From Pedobacter hartonius (GTDB lineage Bacteria > Bacteroidota > Bacteroidia > Sphingobacteriales > Sphingobacteriaceae), in the NCBI RefSeq assembly GCF_900107535.1, contig NZ_FNRA01000003.1, positions 62,001 through 126,000 of the forward strand: 64,000 nt of DNA, read 5' to 3'. The stretch's first letter is position 1. Every line of letters begins with the position of its first letter. The notes beneath the pieces are model-generated. The model saw nothing but the letters and a program-made list of their open reading frames with translations. It was not told the DNA's origin and ran no database searches. Shown here piece after piece: positions 7,339 to 15,600 of this stretch. The translations under genes and the position numbers were made by a program.

Positions 7339-9531
7339 TTAGAAATTCAGCGTGTAGCGCAGCGAAAAATTCCTTCCTGCAAGGTTGTACCCACGTTTTT
7401 CATAATAGTTTTCATCGGTAATATTGTTTATCAGGAAACTCAATGTATGTTTCTTTTGATAGGTATAACTTGCGCCAAAATCTACGGTCATAAATTCCGG
7501 ATAAACAACTTCAGGAGACAGCGGATCGTTAAAATCCGTGTCCTTACGTTTACCCACATAACGTCCGCTTAAACGAAGGTCAATTCCTTTTAAATTGTTG
7601 TATTCAAGGCCGTAGCTGGCAGTAAAATCGGCCACATTATAAATGTCCTTCGCCGTTTCTGTTCCATCAGCTGCAATAGTGATCTCTTTCGCTTTAGCTG
7701 ATCTTGTTGTATTGGCAAACAGTTTCAGTGAATAATCTTTAACGGCAAGCGTACCAAAGTCCAGCGCAAATTCTGCCTCAAAACCATTGATATTTGCCTT
7801 ATTTGCATTTACATAGGTGGTAATGCTGTTGATCTGAAGACCGTCCGGAGTAAGCTGGCTGGCAGGAGGAATAGTTCTTTGCGTAGTGATCCTGTCTTTT
7901 ACCGAAGTGCTGTAGTAGGTAAAATCTGCACTCAAACCCAGTTCGGCTTTGGAGAACCTCAAACCTGCGTCCCAGGAAATACTGTTTTCATTTTTCAGAT
8001 TAGGATTTCCCTGTGTAACTGTGGCCTTGCCTCCTGAAAGAATTTCAGAATAGCCTGCTACATTGTAAGCATCCGGCGTTACGAAAGCCCGCCCGGTACT
8101 GGCATGTACAGTAAGTAACTTCATGGCCGTGTATTGTGCCGCCAAACTCGGGCTCACAAAAGGATTGGTTTGTTTTCCGCCGGCATAGGTGGTTAACAAC
8201 GGGGTTTGTTTTACATCATAAGTGATCAGGTCCAGGCGTATTCCCGGGTTGACCACCAATTTGTTATCCAGAAAATTTAATTGTCCCTGCACATAGGCAG
8301 CAGCAGAATTCAGGCTGTAATTCGGGGAGAAAGGCGCCTTTTCAACTCCTGTCGGCAGGAAAGACTGTGAACTTGTAGCCGCACTGCTGTAATCCAGTCC
8401 AAAAATCAGTGACTGCCGGCCTATCGTCCAGGCATCTTTGGCCTGAATGCCTTTCCAGCTGGCAGAACTTTTAAATGAAGTGTAGGGGGCAATCTTTACA
8501 CCGCCTGAGGTCAGCGTATAATTTACGTTGTTCTCCTCTGAAGTATATCCCTTTAGTGACAGCTTATGATTTGGGAAATTGCCCGAAAGTGTGGCCTCTT
8601 CATTATGGCGTTTGATGTCTTTGGTACTTGGCTGTGCATTGCCATAAAAAATATCGCTGGGTGCTTCTATATTTTTAGCCACAAAACGCTCTCCCCTAAC
8701 ATCCAGTCTCCAGCGGTTACTGATCTGGTACCCTAATCTTAAACTTCCCGTATTGTAATTCAACCGTGTATATTCCCGTCTTAAACCATCAGAACGGTCG
8801 TCGTCAACCTTAACCGGCCCTGTGGTATAATTATAAGTTGCCTGATCAGCATTCAGGAGATCCCTGAAAAGATTTCCTTTACCCAGTTTCATGTTGCTGT
8901 TCCTGTCATAAGTGAGAAAGGATAAATTGAAATCCAGTTTCTTCGTGATATTTCCACCGGCATCTGCCCCCAGTTTCGAGGTCTCATATGAGCCATATTC
9001 TGCAAAAACATTACCGTGTACATCACCGGAAGACCTTTTGGTGATGATATTTACCACGCCGCCCATTGCCGATGAGCCGTATAAGGCTGAGGCCGGGCCT
9101 TTCAGTACTTCTATCCGTTCTATATCAGCGGGATTAATGGTTGCGATGCTCACCGTACCGGCAGGGCGACCGTCTACCAGCAATAAAGAACGCTGATTTA
9201 AACCACTGATCTGCGGCCTGAAACCCCTTATACCAATACCGGCCGACAGCCCCGGGTACTGGATAATATTCAGGGAGGAATTCTTTTTTAGCAGGTCGGT
9301 TACTTCTCCTGATGGTGTCAGCGCTATTGCGGCTTTGGAAATTACCGTCATGCTTTGCGGCACATCACGCCTTTTCGTCTCCGTCCGTAAGGAAGTCACC
9401 ACCACTTCGTCCAGGGCGTTGGTCTGTAGCGTATCAGGTTTCTTCTTTTCCTGCGCCAATGCGGAACTACTGATCAATACGGCGCCGATGAGTATGTTTT
9501 TAAAAGATGAGAGTTGTAGATTTTTATTCAT
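7339..9531 (-). CDS. TonB-dependent outer-membrane receptor, probably for corrinoids (BtuB-like)
   Basis: A 730-aa outer-membrane receptor without the N-terminal carboxypeptidase-like domain of other Bacteroidota receptors. A signal peptide (residues 1-26) is followed by the TonB box region (ALDEVVVTS), then the plug domain (RDVPQSMTVI, IRGFRPQISG, IERIEVLKGPASALYG and GGVVNIIT), then a barrel ending in an aromatic C-terminus (FSLRYTLNF). Substrate assignment is by context: it sits between the btuFCD-like ABC genes and the adenosyltransferase in a riboswitch-led unit. In-gene sequence alone would fit a siderophore receptor equally well. Confidence 0.9.
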   Translation of the reverse strand: MNKNLQLSSFKNILIGAVLISSSALAQEKKKPDTLQTNALDEVVVTSLRTETKRRDVPQSMTVISKAAIALTPSGEVTDLLKKNSSLNIIQYPGLSAGIGIRGFRPQISGLNQRSLLLVDGRPAGTVSIATINPADIERIEVLKGPASALYGSSAMGGVVNIITKRSSGDVHGNVFAEYGSYETSKLGADAGGNITKKLDFNLSFLTYDRNSNMKLGKGNLFRDLLNADQATYNYTTGPVKVDDDRSDGLRREYTRLNYNTGSLRLGYQISNRWRLDVRGERFVAKNIEAPSDIFYGNAQPSTKDIKRHNEEATLSGNFPNHKLSLKGYTSEENNVNYTLTSGGVKIAPYTSFKSSASWKGIQAKDAWTIGRQSLIFGLDYSSAATSSQSFLPTGVEKAPFSPNYSLNSAAAYVQGQLNFLDNKLVVNPGIRLDLITYDVKQTPLLTTYAGGKQTNPFVSPSLAAQYTAMKLLTVHASTGRAFVTPDAYNVAGYSEILSGGKATVTQGNPNLKNENSISWDAGLRFSKAELGLSADFTYYSTSVKDRITTQRTIPPASQLTPDGLQINSITTYVNANKANINGFEAEFALDFGTLAVKDYSLKLFANTTRSAKAKEITIAADGTETAKDIYNVADFTASYGLEYNNLKGIDLRLSGRYVGKRKDTDFNDPLSPEVVYPEFMTVDFGASYTYQKKHTLSFLINNITDENYYEKRGYNLAGRNFSLRYTLNF

Positions 9532-9600
9532 TTGATTGTTGTTTGTATAAATCTAAAGCCACTGGTGCTCAACTGCAGAGAGGCGAAGCTAAGGGAAACA

Positions 9601-10620
9601 CTAAGTGATCCCGGGTTGGTCGAGGGCATGCAAAAGTGAGCTCAGGGTATTAAATGATAATTTATCGCCGCCTGTATCCAACAACCAAAACATCAGTCCC
9701 CCTTCTTCTGATACCGTAATTCTCCGGACTGCTGCCGGAGTAACCGCATATCCTTTCCTGATCAGCGCCTTCCTGGTCCAGAAAGCAGCAGTACCTTCTC
9801 CTGTTACGCTCAGCTCCTCTTTCCGGGGATGGTGAATATGAAATGTGCCTGTAGCCGCATCAAATGAGAGTCCGTCTTTATCAAAGGCCTGCTGAAAAGA
9901 TCCGTCTAAAATCAGTTCTTCAGGCAATCCGGCCGCCAGATGACCACCGCTGTCCATCAGCCAGATCTGGTCTGCCACCTGTAGTGCCAGGTCAAGCTCG
10001 TGGGTAGAAATAAGAATTGCCTTACCGGTTTCTTTTGCCAGCTGATGCAATAAACGCATTAGCTGAATCCTGCTGGGCAAATCCAGGTGTGCTGTAGGCT
10101 CATCGAGGATGATCAGTGGTGTGTCCTGAGCTATTGCACGTGCCAGCATTACTTTCTGACATTCGCCATCACTGAGGCTGTCCATTTTCCGGTTCAGAAA
10201 GGCCGCAGTACCGGTCGCATCGATGGCATAATCTATAGCAGTTTTATCGGTCTGATTTAAAATACCCAGCCAGCCGGAATACGGATAACGTCCCAGAGAG
10301 ATCAGCGAATACACGTCCAGATTTCCGGAGCGGACATTGTCGGTCAGCACCAGGCTGATCTGCCTTGCAATATCAGCAGGCTTTAACCCCTTCAAATCCT
10401 TTCCTTCCAGCTGAATGTTTCCCGAAACTGCCTTCTGCAAACCTGAAACAGTTCTGAGCAGGGTTGACTTGCCGCAGCCGTTAGGCCCCAGCAAACAGAT
10501 CAGCTGACCTGCATACAGGGATAAGTTTAATGGCCCGGCAATCACCTTTAAATGGCTTGTACCAGGATGATAACCTATCGTCAGCGCTGTCGTATGTAAT
10601 ATAGCCTGTTGCTTTTCCAT
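9601..10620 (-). CDS. btuD: corrinoid ABC transporter ATP-binding protein with C-terminal extension
   Basis: A 339-aa ATPase energising corrinoid import. Walker A is GPNGCGKST (about residues 44-52), the signature is LSDGECQKVMLAR, Walker B is PLIILDEPT, and the H-loop is ISTHELDL. The ABC domain ends near residue 250; about 85 further residues (for example AAFWTRKALIRKGY) follow, making it longer than E. coli BtuD or FecE at about 250. The ATG at 10620 is used because the codon before it is TTG; ATG then overlaps the permease stop by one base (TGATG), showing translational coupling. Confidence 0.92.
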   Translation of the reverse strand: MEKQQAILHTTALTIGYHPGTSHLKVIAGPLNLSLYAGQLICLLGPNGCGKSTLLRTVSGLQKAVSGNIQLEGKDLKGLKPADIARQISLVLTDNVRSGNLDVYSLISLGRYPYSGWLGILNQTDKTAIDYAIDATGTAAFLNRKMDSLSDGECQKVMLARAIAQDTPLIILDEPTAHLDLPSRIQLMRLLHQLAKETGKAILISTHELDLALQVADQIWLMDSGGHLAAGLPEELILDGSFQQAFDKDGLSFDAATGTFHIHHPRKEELSVTGEGTAAFWTRKALIRKGYAVTPAAVRRITVSEEGGLMFWLLDTGGDKLSFNTLSSLLHALDQPGIT

Positions 10621-11648
10621 CAAAATCCCCTCAGTTTATTTGGCCCGGCAATGATCCAGATCACCACCGGAGAACCTACCAGTGCCGTGATCACATTAAT
10701 TGGCAGTACCGTTTGGCTGCCAGGCAACTGTGCTACAATATCACATATCAGCATCAGCACTGTACCCACCAGGCAGCAAGCCGGAATAAGAATCCGGTGG
10801 CTCGAGGTATGGAACAGCGCCCGCGAAAGATGGGGAACAGCGATCCCTATAAAACCTATAGGCCCGCAAAAAGCAGTGATCCCACCGGCAAGCACACTGG
10901 TGCTCAACACGATCAGTAAACGCGCATGCTGTACCGTTAAACCCATGCTGCGTGCATAGTTATCCCCCAGCAATAAAGCATCCAGTAACTTGGAGGAAAA
11001 GAATGAGATCAGGAGCCCGGTAGAAACGACGATTGCCAGGATCAGCAGCTGATTTCCGGTGACCCCTCCGAGCGAACCGAAAGTCCACATCAGGTAGTCC
11101 TTGATCAGCTCAGGAGAACTGAAGTATTGCCAGATGCTGATGACCGAGAGGGTGATATTGCCAATCATCACTCCAACAATCAGTACAATAACGTTATCCT
11201 TTAGAGAGGACGATATCGAAACAATGACTACCATGATAAGGGCTGCCCCAATTGAAGAAGCAGCGATCACCAGCCAGCTGCCGGAGATCCCCAGTTCCCT
11301 GATGGTATACAGGCTGGTGATACTCCCTGCAGAAAGCATAACCAGGGCTACGCCAAGGCTTGCTCCTGCGGTAATTCCTAAAACTGAAGGACCAGCAAGT
11401 GGATTGCGGAAAAGCGTCTGCATCTGCAGGCCGCTGACCGACAGGCCGCAACCGACGATGATTGCGGTCATTGCTTTAGGCAGCCTGATCTTCTCTATGA
11501 TATAGATCCAACTTTCATTAGCGGCATCAGGTCTAAAGAGAATCCTGACGACTTCCTTTACAGGGATATGTACAGAACCCAATGCTACATCGAGCAGGAA
11601 AGCCATCACCAGCAGGGAAAGCAATACCAGAATTTTTATTTTATTCAA
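10620..11648 (-). CDS. btuC: FecCD-family ABC permease for corrinoids
   Basis: A 342-aa inner-membrane permease of the BtuC/FecCD/FhuB family with about ten membrane helices. Family motifs are RLPKAMTAIIVGCGLSVSG near residue 55, FRNPLAGPSVLGITAGASLG near 80-100, and FCGPIGFIGIAVPHLSR near 260-275, the cytoplasmic coupling region that contacts the ATPase. It works as a homodimer with the ATPase encoded directly downstream and the lipoprotein encoded 43 bp upstream. Corrinoid specificity is inferred from the riboswitch and surrounding cob genes. Confidence 0.92.
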   Translation of the reverse strand: MNKIKILVLLSLLVMAFLLDVALGSVHIPVKEVVRILFRPDAANESWIYIIEKIRLPKAMTAIIVGCGLSVSGLQMQTLFRNPLAGPSVLGITAGASLGVALVMLSAGSITSLYTIRELGISGSWLVIAASSIGAALIMVVIVSISSSLKDNVIVLIVGVMIGNITLSVISIWQYFSSPELIKDYLMWTFGSLGGVTGNQLLILAIVVSTGLLISFFSSKLLDALLLGDNYARSMGLTVQHARLLIVLSTSVLAGGITAFCGPIGFIGIAVPHLSRALFHTSSHRILIPACCLVGTVLMLICDIVAQLPGSQTVLPINVITALVGSPVVIWIIAGPNKLRGF

Positions 11649-11691
11649 TGGACTAAAATTAGGAGAGATCAGTCAATACTTATTTCAATGA

Positions 11692-12861
11692 TCAGTTCAG
11701 TTGCTTGTAATATACCAGCTGGTGGCCCGGCAGCAATTCCGGGTGAAGAATTTTGATCAGGTCGGCCAGGATCAGCTGCGGACTTACCGCACCGGATTCC
11801 CAGTAGTCATTTGAGCCCAGGTCATTTACCCTTTTGTTATTATTGAAGATGTTCCCGTTTTTAAAGGGTTTAAAATCTGCATAACGGGCATCTATCGCGC
11901 GGATGTCCTTTTTGGAATCCACATAGCCTGCATTCAGCCAGAAATCGGCTTTTAACGCTTCTGGTGCTACCGTTTCAAAGTTCAGTGCAAGGCTCCCTTT
12001 TCCTGTAACGTTCATCCATCGGTAGGTAGTCCCTGCGTCTTTAAAGAACTGCGCCATATAACTGTCCCCATCCGGCACATTCCAAACCCCTTTAAAGGGC
12101 ATGCCCGTAATGACAGAAGGTTTGGCAAGAGCACTCCTACCGATCTTAGCCAGGCGCTGGTATTCTTTTGCTATCGCATCAAATTTAGTGTTTACCAGTT
12201 TTTCCCTGTTGGTTAGTGCGGCCATTACCTTCACCCATTCTGCGCGGCCCAGCGGAGTTGTCTCCAGCCATTCGGCATTGAGCATGACAGGGATTCCGGC
12301 ATCGGTCAGCGTTGCATACTTTGAGAATTTCGCATCCGGGTTGCCCATAACGATCACCAGCCCTGGTTTCATGCTGATCAGCATTTCGTCGTTCATTGTT
12401 CCGTCTACACCTACATCTTTTACTTTACCGGCAGCGATGTTTTTTCTCACCAGGGGCGAGGTGATGTATTTGAAGCTGCCCAGACCTGTAATGACATCAG
12501 CAACCCCCGCAAAATCTGCCTGCGCTACATGGGTAGACGACATGGCAACCAGCTTCTTTACAGGAATTTCTATCAGCTGTGCTTTGGCGTATCCCTCAGG
12601 GGCTTTCAAACCTTTTGGCAGCAATACATACTGCGCCGTATCGGCATCAGGCCCGAAGCCTGAATAAATATTCAGCAGTTTATAGCCATCGTAATAGTCA
12701 ATACCGAAGCCTTTGGCATACCTGATTTCAGCAGCCCCTGTTTTTGCAGCAGTATGCTTCTTGACAGCCGGTGCCTGCCGGCATGAACTGCCCAGCAACA
12801 GGAAAACAAGCAAACAGGAAAATGTCCCTGCACGTGTAGGATTTTTTATCTTTTTGATCAT
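11692..12861 (-). CDS. btuF: corrinoid ABC transporter substrate-binding lipoprotein (BtuF-like)
   Basis: A 389-aa lipoprotein. The ATG at 12861 (MIKKIKNP) is chosen because it gives a clean lipoprotein signal, FLLLGSSC, with Cys as the future N-terminus, and because a longer frame would start inside the riboswitch. The mature part is a type III periplasmic binding fold: VAMSSTHVAQADFAG, VGVDGTMNDEMLISMKPGLVIVMG split across two strands, and VNDLGSNDYWESG near the end. It delivers substrate to the permease encoded next. It is the first gene after the cobalamin riboswitch. Confidence 0.9.
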   Translation of the reverse strand: MIKKIKNPTRAGTFSCLLVFLLLGSSCRQAPAVKKHTAAKTGAAEIRYAKGFGIDYYDGYKLLNIYSGFGPDADTAQYVLLPKGLKAPEGYAKAQLIEIPVKKLVAMSSTHVAQADFAGVADVITGLGSFKYITSPLVRKNIAAGKVKDVGVDGTMNDEMLISMKPGLVIVMGNPDAKFSKYATLTDAGIPVMLNAEWLETTPLGRAEWVKVMAALTNREKLVNTKFDAIAKEYQRLAKIGRSALAKPSVITGMPFKGVWNVPDGDSYMAQFFKDAGTTYRWMNVTGKGSLALNFETVAPEALKADFWLNAGYVDSKKDIRAIDARYADFKPFKNGNIFNNNKRVNDLGSNDYWESGAVSPQLILADLIKILHPELLPGHQLVYYKQLN

Positions 12862-12902
12862 AACTGTTGGCCTTTCTTCCGAAAGCGTAAGTAAACATGT
12901 AT

Positions 12903-13070
12903 AAGGCAGGTCTTCTGACTTCCTCAAACTGTCGCCTTCCCCCCTTTTCAGAAAGTGGCATCTTAACAGTTTTTTTAGCGAGGTTTACAGCAGCGGAGAC
13001 TGTTCTGGATTTACACCAGCATTCCCTATTAAAGCATTTCCTTAGAAATACTACCTAATGCTGCAAACCT
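12903..13070 (-). promoter_or_regulatory. cobalamin riboswitch
   Basis: Read on the minus strand the region has the cobalamin aptamer landmarks in order: GGTGTAAATCC preceded by TAGGGAA, ACAGTCTCCGCTGCTGTAA, GCCACT, GGGGGGAAGGC, and the B12 box AGTCAGAAGACCTGCC at 12905-12920. It ends about 40 bp before the btuF start, so ligand binding probably occludes the start region or terminates transcription. It should repress the btuF-to-cobC unit when cobalamin is plentiful. No comparable element is visible upstream of cbiP (17080-17157) or the TonB receptor gene (9532-9600). Confidence 0.95.
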
Positions 13071-13107
13071 AAGAGAAAAATTTCAACTCTACTAAATCGG
13101 CAGGTAA

Positions 13108-13647
13108 TTATTTTATAAAGTTTAAAACAAATGCAACCCGGTCGGCTTCAGCAATTTTTGGAACGTCGGTCAGTTCAAAGCCGAAACCGGTATAAGTTTC
13201 CCTGATCGTGTCATAAATCGATCCAGATTCCTCAAAACTCTGCCAGCGTTCCGCATCGTTCACATAAATCGCCTCCCAGGGGGGGAGAATGAATACCTGA
13301 TTTTCATAAGGGTGGCGCAACAGATCATCCAGATAGGCCTGGGGCATCGGCAGACCGGCGATCCTGAGATAGGCAATCACATCCGGTATTCCCCGATCGA
13401 AAAAGGTAAGCGTGTTTTCCGCGCTCTGCTGCCAGGCACCGGTCATCCTGGCGATCACCTTGTCAGAGAAACAGGAGATATCCAGCCATGGAAGGCAGTC
13501 AGAACCTTTTGCCACTTCAGCTTTAATCATTTCCCTCGAGATCTCGGCAGAGCAGGCATAACCCGCTTTTTCCAATCCCTCGATCAATGTGGACTTCCCC
13601 GAACCGGGTCCTCCGGTAATGACGTATCTTTTGTTGTTAACCTGCAT
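13108..13647 (-). CDS. AAA-family ATPase/kinase-like protein in the cobalamin locus
   Basis: A 179-aa P-loop protein of the AAA_28/NadR-kinase-like type. Start at the ATG at 13647 (MQVNNKRYVITGGPG) puts Walker A, GGPGSGKST, at residues 12-20 and leaves 13 bp to the cbiB stop. An acidic FFDRGIPDVIAYL motif (about 90-103) resembles the substrate-side DRG of small-molecule kinases; a lid-like ERWQSFEES follows. It is the last gene of the cbiP-cobD-cbiB block, just before the riboswitch. A role in corrinoid metabolism is inferred only from position; no classical cob gene has this sequence. Confidence 0.75.
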   Translation of the reverse strand: MQVNNKRYVITGGPGSGKSTLIEGLEKAGYACSAEISREMIKAEVAKGSDCLPWLDISCFSDKVIARMTGAWQQSAENTLTFFDRGIPDVIAYLRIAGLPMPQAYLDDLLRHPYENQVFILPPWEAIYVNDAERWQSFEESGSIYDTIRETYTGFGFELTDVPKIAEADRVAFVLNFIK

Positions 13648-13660
13648 GAGGATTACTGTA

Positions 13661-14596
13661 TTAGAAATGGAAAAAGTAGATCGCAACGGATAGTACCATC
13701 AGCAGGCAGACCCCATGATTGATACTGCTGACCACTTTAAATTCTTCGTGTTTAATTTCCCTGTTATTGGTACCAATATAGGGTTTGTCAACCAATTGGC
13801 CATGATAAACATTGGGCCCGCCAAAGCGTACATCCAGGATGCCCGCCAATGCAGCCTCAGGATAACCCGCATTCGGGCTTTTATGCTGATGCCCGTAATG
13901 CAATACAAAGCGCCAGCCCCTGAAACTGAGTGTCACCAGCAGCATGAGTATCGCCGTGATCCTTGCGGGAATAAAGTTTGCCACATCATCCAGCCTTGCG
14001 GCAAACTTGCCAAAATACTCGTACCGTTCGCTGTGGTAGCCGATCATGGAGTCCAGTGTGTTGATCATTTTGTAGGTCAGCATTCCCGGTACGCCGGCAA
14101 TGAAATAAAAGAACAGGGGTGCCACCACCCCGTCACTCAGGTTTTCAGACATGGTCTCAAAAACGGCACTGCGGATCTGCTGGGAATCAAGTTTTGACGT
14201 ATCCCGGCCTACGATCCAGGACAGGCGCTCCCGTCCGGCCTCGAGTCCGTTATACTGCAGGGCATCAAACACCTTTTTCCCTTCCGTGACCAGTCCTTTG
14301 TTCGCAAGGGCATAAAATATGAATACGGTGGCGAAGGGAAAGTACACCGGCACACCATAAAGGAGCAGAAAATGCACCATACCATAGAAAAACAGGTATG
14401 TTCCGGAGCACAGTACCAGTACCGTGATCATTCCCTTTACAAATCTGTATTTCCCTTTATTCAGCCGCCTTTCGGCGAGGCCGATCAATGTACCGAAAAA
14501 ACGCACCGGGTGGGGCAGCCGGTATGGGTCGCCGAGCACCAGGTCCAGCAGGTAGCCCGCCAGCAATGGAATGATGATGATTACGTACGTTTCCAT
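13661..14596 (-). CDS. cbiB: adenosylcobinamide-phosphate synthase
   Basis: A 311-aa inner-membrane enzyme that attaches the (R)-1-amino-2-propanol (phosphate) arm to adenosylcobyric acid. Its N-terminus carries the CbiB/CobD signature LLAGYLLDLVLGDPYRLPHP, then GTLIGLAERRLNK; a conserved central region is RSAVFETMSENLSDGVVAPL, and INTLDSMIGYHSERYEYFG follows. Several hydrophobic helices fit the membrane location. It overlaps the upstream cobD by 16 bp. The substrate partner CobD product (aminopropanol-P) is thus made by the preceding gene. Confidence 0.95.
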   Translation of the reverse strand: METYVIIIIPLLAGYLLDLVLGDPYRLPHPVRFFGTLIGLAERRLNKGKYRFVKGMITVLVLCSGTYLFFYGMVHFLLLYGVPVYFPFATVFIFYALANKGLVTEGKKVFDALQYNGLEAGRERLSWIVGRDTSKLDSQQIRSAVFETMSENLSDGVVAPLFFYFIAGVPGMLTYKMINTLDSMIGYHSERYEYFGKFAARLDDVANFIPARITAILMLLVTLSFRGWRFVLHYGHQHKSPNAGYPEAALAGILDVRFGGPNVYHGQLVDKPYIGTNNREIKHEEFKVVSSINHGVCLLMVLSVAIYFFHF

Positions 14597-15597
14597 TCTG
14601 ATAAAGCGTTGATCAATAATTTATTCTTAGCCGGGCTTAATGTAGCAATTCTGATGAAATTTTCGGAAAGCCCCCTGAAATTTCCTGCATCCCTGATCAG
14701 GATATTGAATTCATCCAGCAGGAACCGCTTTAAGCGGGAAGCATTTTCCACCTGCGTTTCTGCCAGGAAGAAATGGGTATGGCTTGGATAGATGGTTAGC
14801 GGTGCATTGTCCAGTTCCCTGATCAAATCAGCTTTATCTGCCAGCAGCTGCTGCAGTGGCAAGGTTAAGCTGTCAAGATGGTCAAAAATAAAATGGCCGG
14901 CCTCAAGCGCCATGGTATTCACGGTCCAGGGTAGTTTGGCAGACCGGAAAAGGGCAATGAGCGGTGGTTGCGCAACGATATACCCGAGTCTTAATCCCGG
15001 CACCGCGTACGCTTTGGTCATGGAACGCATCACTACGAGGTTACTGTATTTTTCAGTTGCTCCAACCAAAGAAGTAATGGAGCAGGTAAATTCTATAAAT
15101 GCCTCATCTACTACAAACAATGTATGGGGGTGTTGTACGATCAGTTGTTCGAGTTCTGTCATCACTGCCCCTGTAGGATTATTCGGATTACAGATAAAAA
15201 CCAGGTCCGTGCCTTTCAGCAAATGGTTGAGTTCAACGTCTTCCCAGCGGATGAAATTTATTTCATGTCCGTGCATGCGGCAGGCGTCTTCGTACTCGGC
15301 GAAAGCGGGAATAACTAACGTTGATCTCTTATGTTTAAAAGCCTGGGCAATCAGGTAAATACTTTCTGTACTTCCGCTGGTCACCAGAATGTGCCCACTG
15401 CCGAAACCATAATGCCCGGCAATTTTTTCAGTGAGGCTTTCGGCCAGCACTTCAGGATAGCGCATTACCTTATCCCAGTGTGCAAACAGGTATTCCTTCA
15501 GTCCTGCGGGTGCTCCTCCATGGTATACATTGGTGCTAAAATCTGCTGTTAATGGCTTATTGTGCAAGTAGCCGTCATCTCCGTGTCCCTGAAACAT
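14581..15597 (-). CDS. cobD: threonine-phosphate decarboxylase-like PLP enzyme
   Basis: A 338-aa fold-type I PLP enzyme of the HisC/CobD group. It starts with a CobD-like N-terminus (ADFSTNVYHGGAP); TSGSTESIYLIAQ binds the cofactor phosphate, CNPNNPTGAVM and VVDEAFIEF are the usual Asn and Asp contacts, and MRSMTKAYAVPGLRLGYI contains the Schiff-base Lys. CobD decarboxylates L-threonine-O-3-phosphate to aminopropanol phosphate for CbiB. By sequence alone histidinol-phosphate aminotransferase is possible; the position between cbiP and cbiB makes CobD far more likely. It starts 3 bp after the cbiP stop. Confidence 0.9.
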   Translation of the reverse strand: MFQGHGDDGYLHNKPLTADFSTNVYHGGAPAGLKEYLFAHWDKVMRYPEVLAESLTEKIAGHYGFGSGHILVTSGSTESIYLIAQAFKHKRSTLVIPAFAEYEDACRMHGHEINFIRWEDVELNHLLKGTDLVFICNPNNPTGAVMTELEQLIVQHPHTLFVVDEAFIEFTCSITSLVGATEKYSNLVVMRSMTKAYAVPGLRLGYIVAQPPLIALFRSAKLPWTVNTMALEAGHFIFDHLDSLTLPLQQLLADKADLIRELDNAPLTIYPSHTHFFLAETQVENASRLKRFLLDEFNILIRDAGNFRGLSENFIRIATLSPAKNKLLINALSEWKRT

Positions 15598-15600
15598 CTG

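Noticed and set aside
9532..9600. Riboswitch or B12 box upstream of the TonB receptor gene
   Set aside because: Only 69 bp with no aptamer landmarks; the receptor gene is probably read from the btuF promoter or a local promoter.
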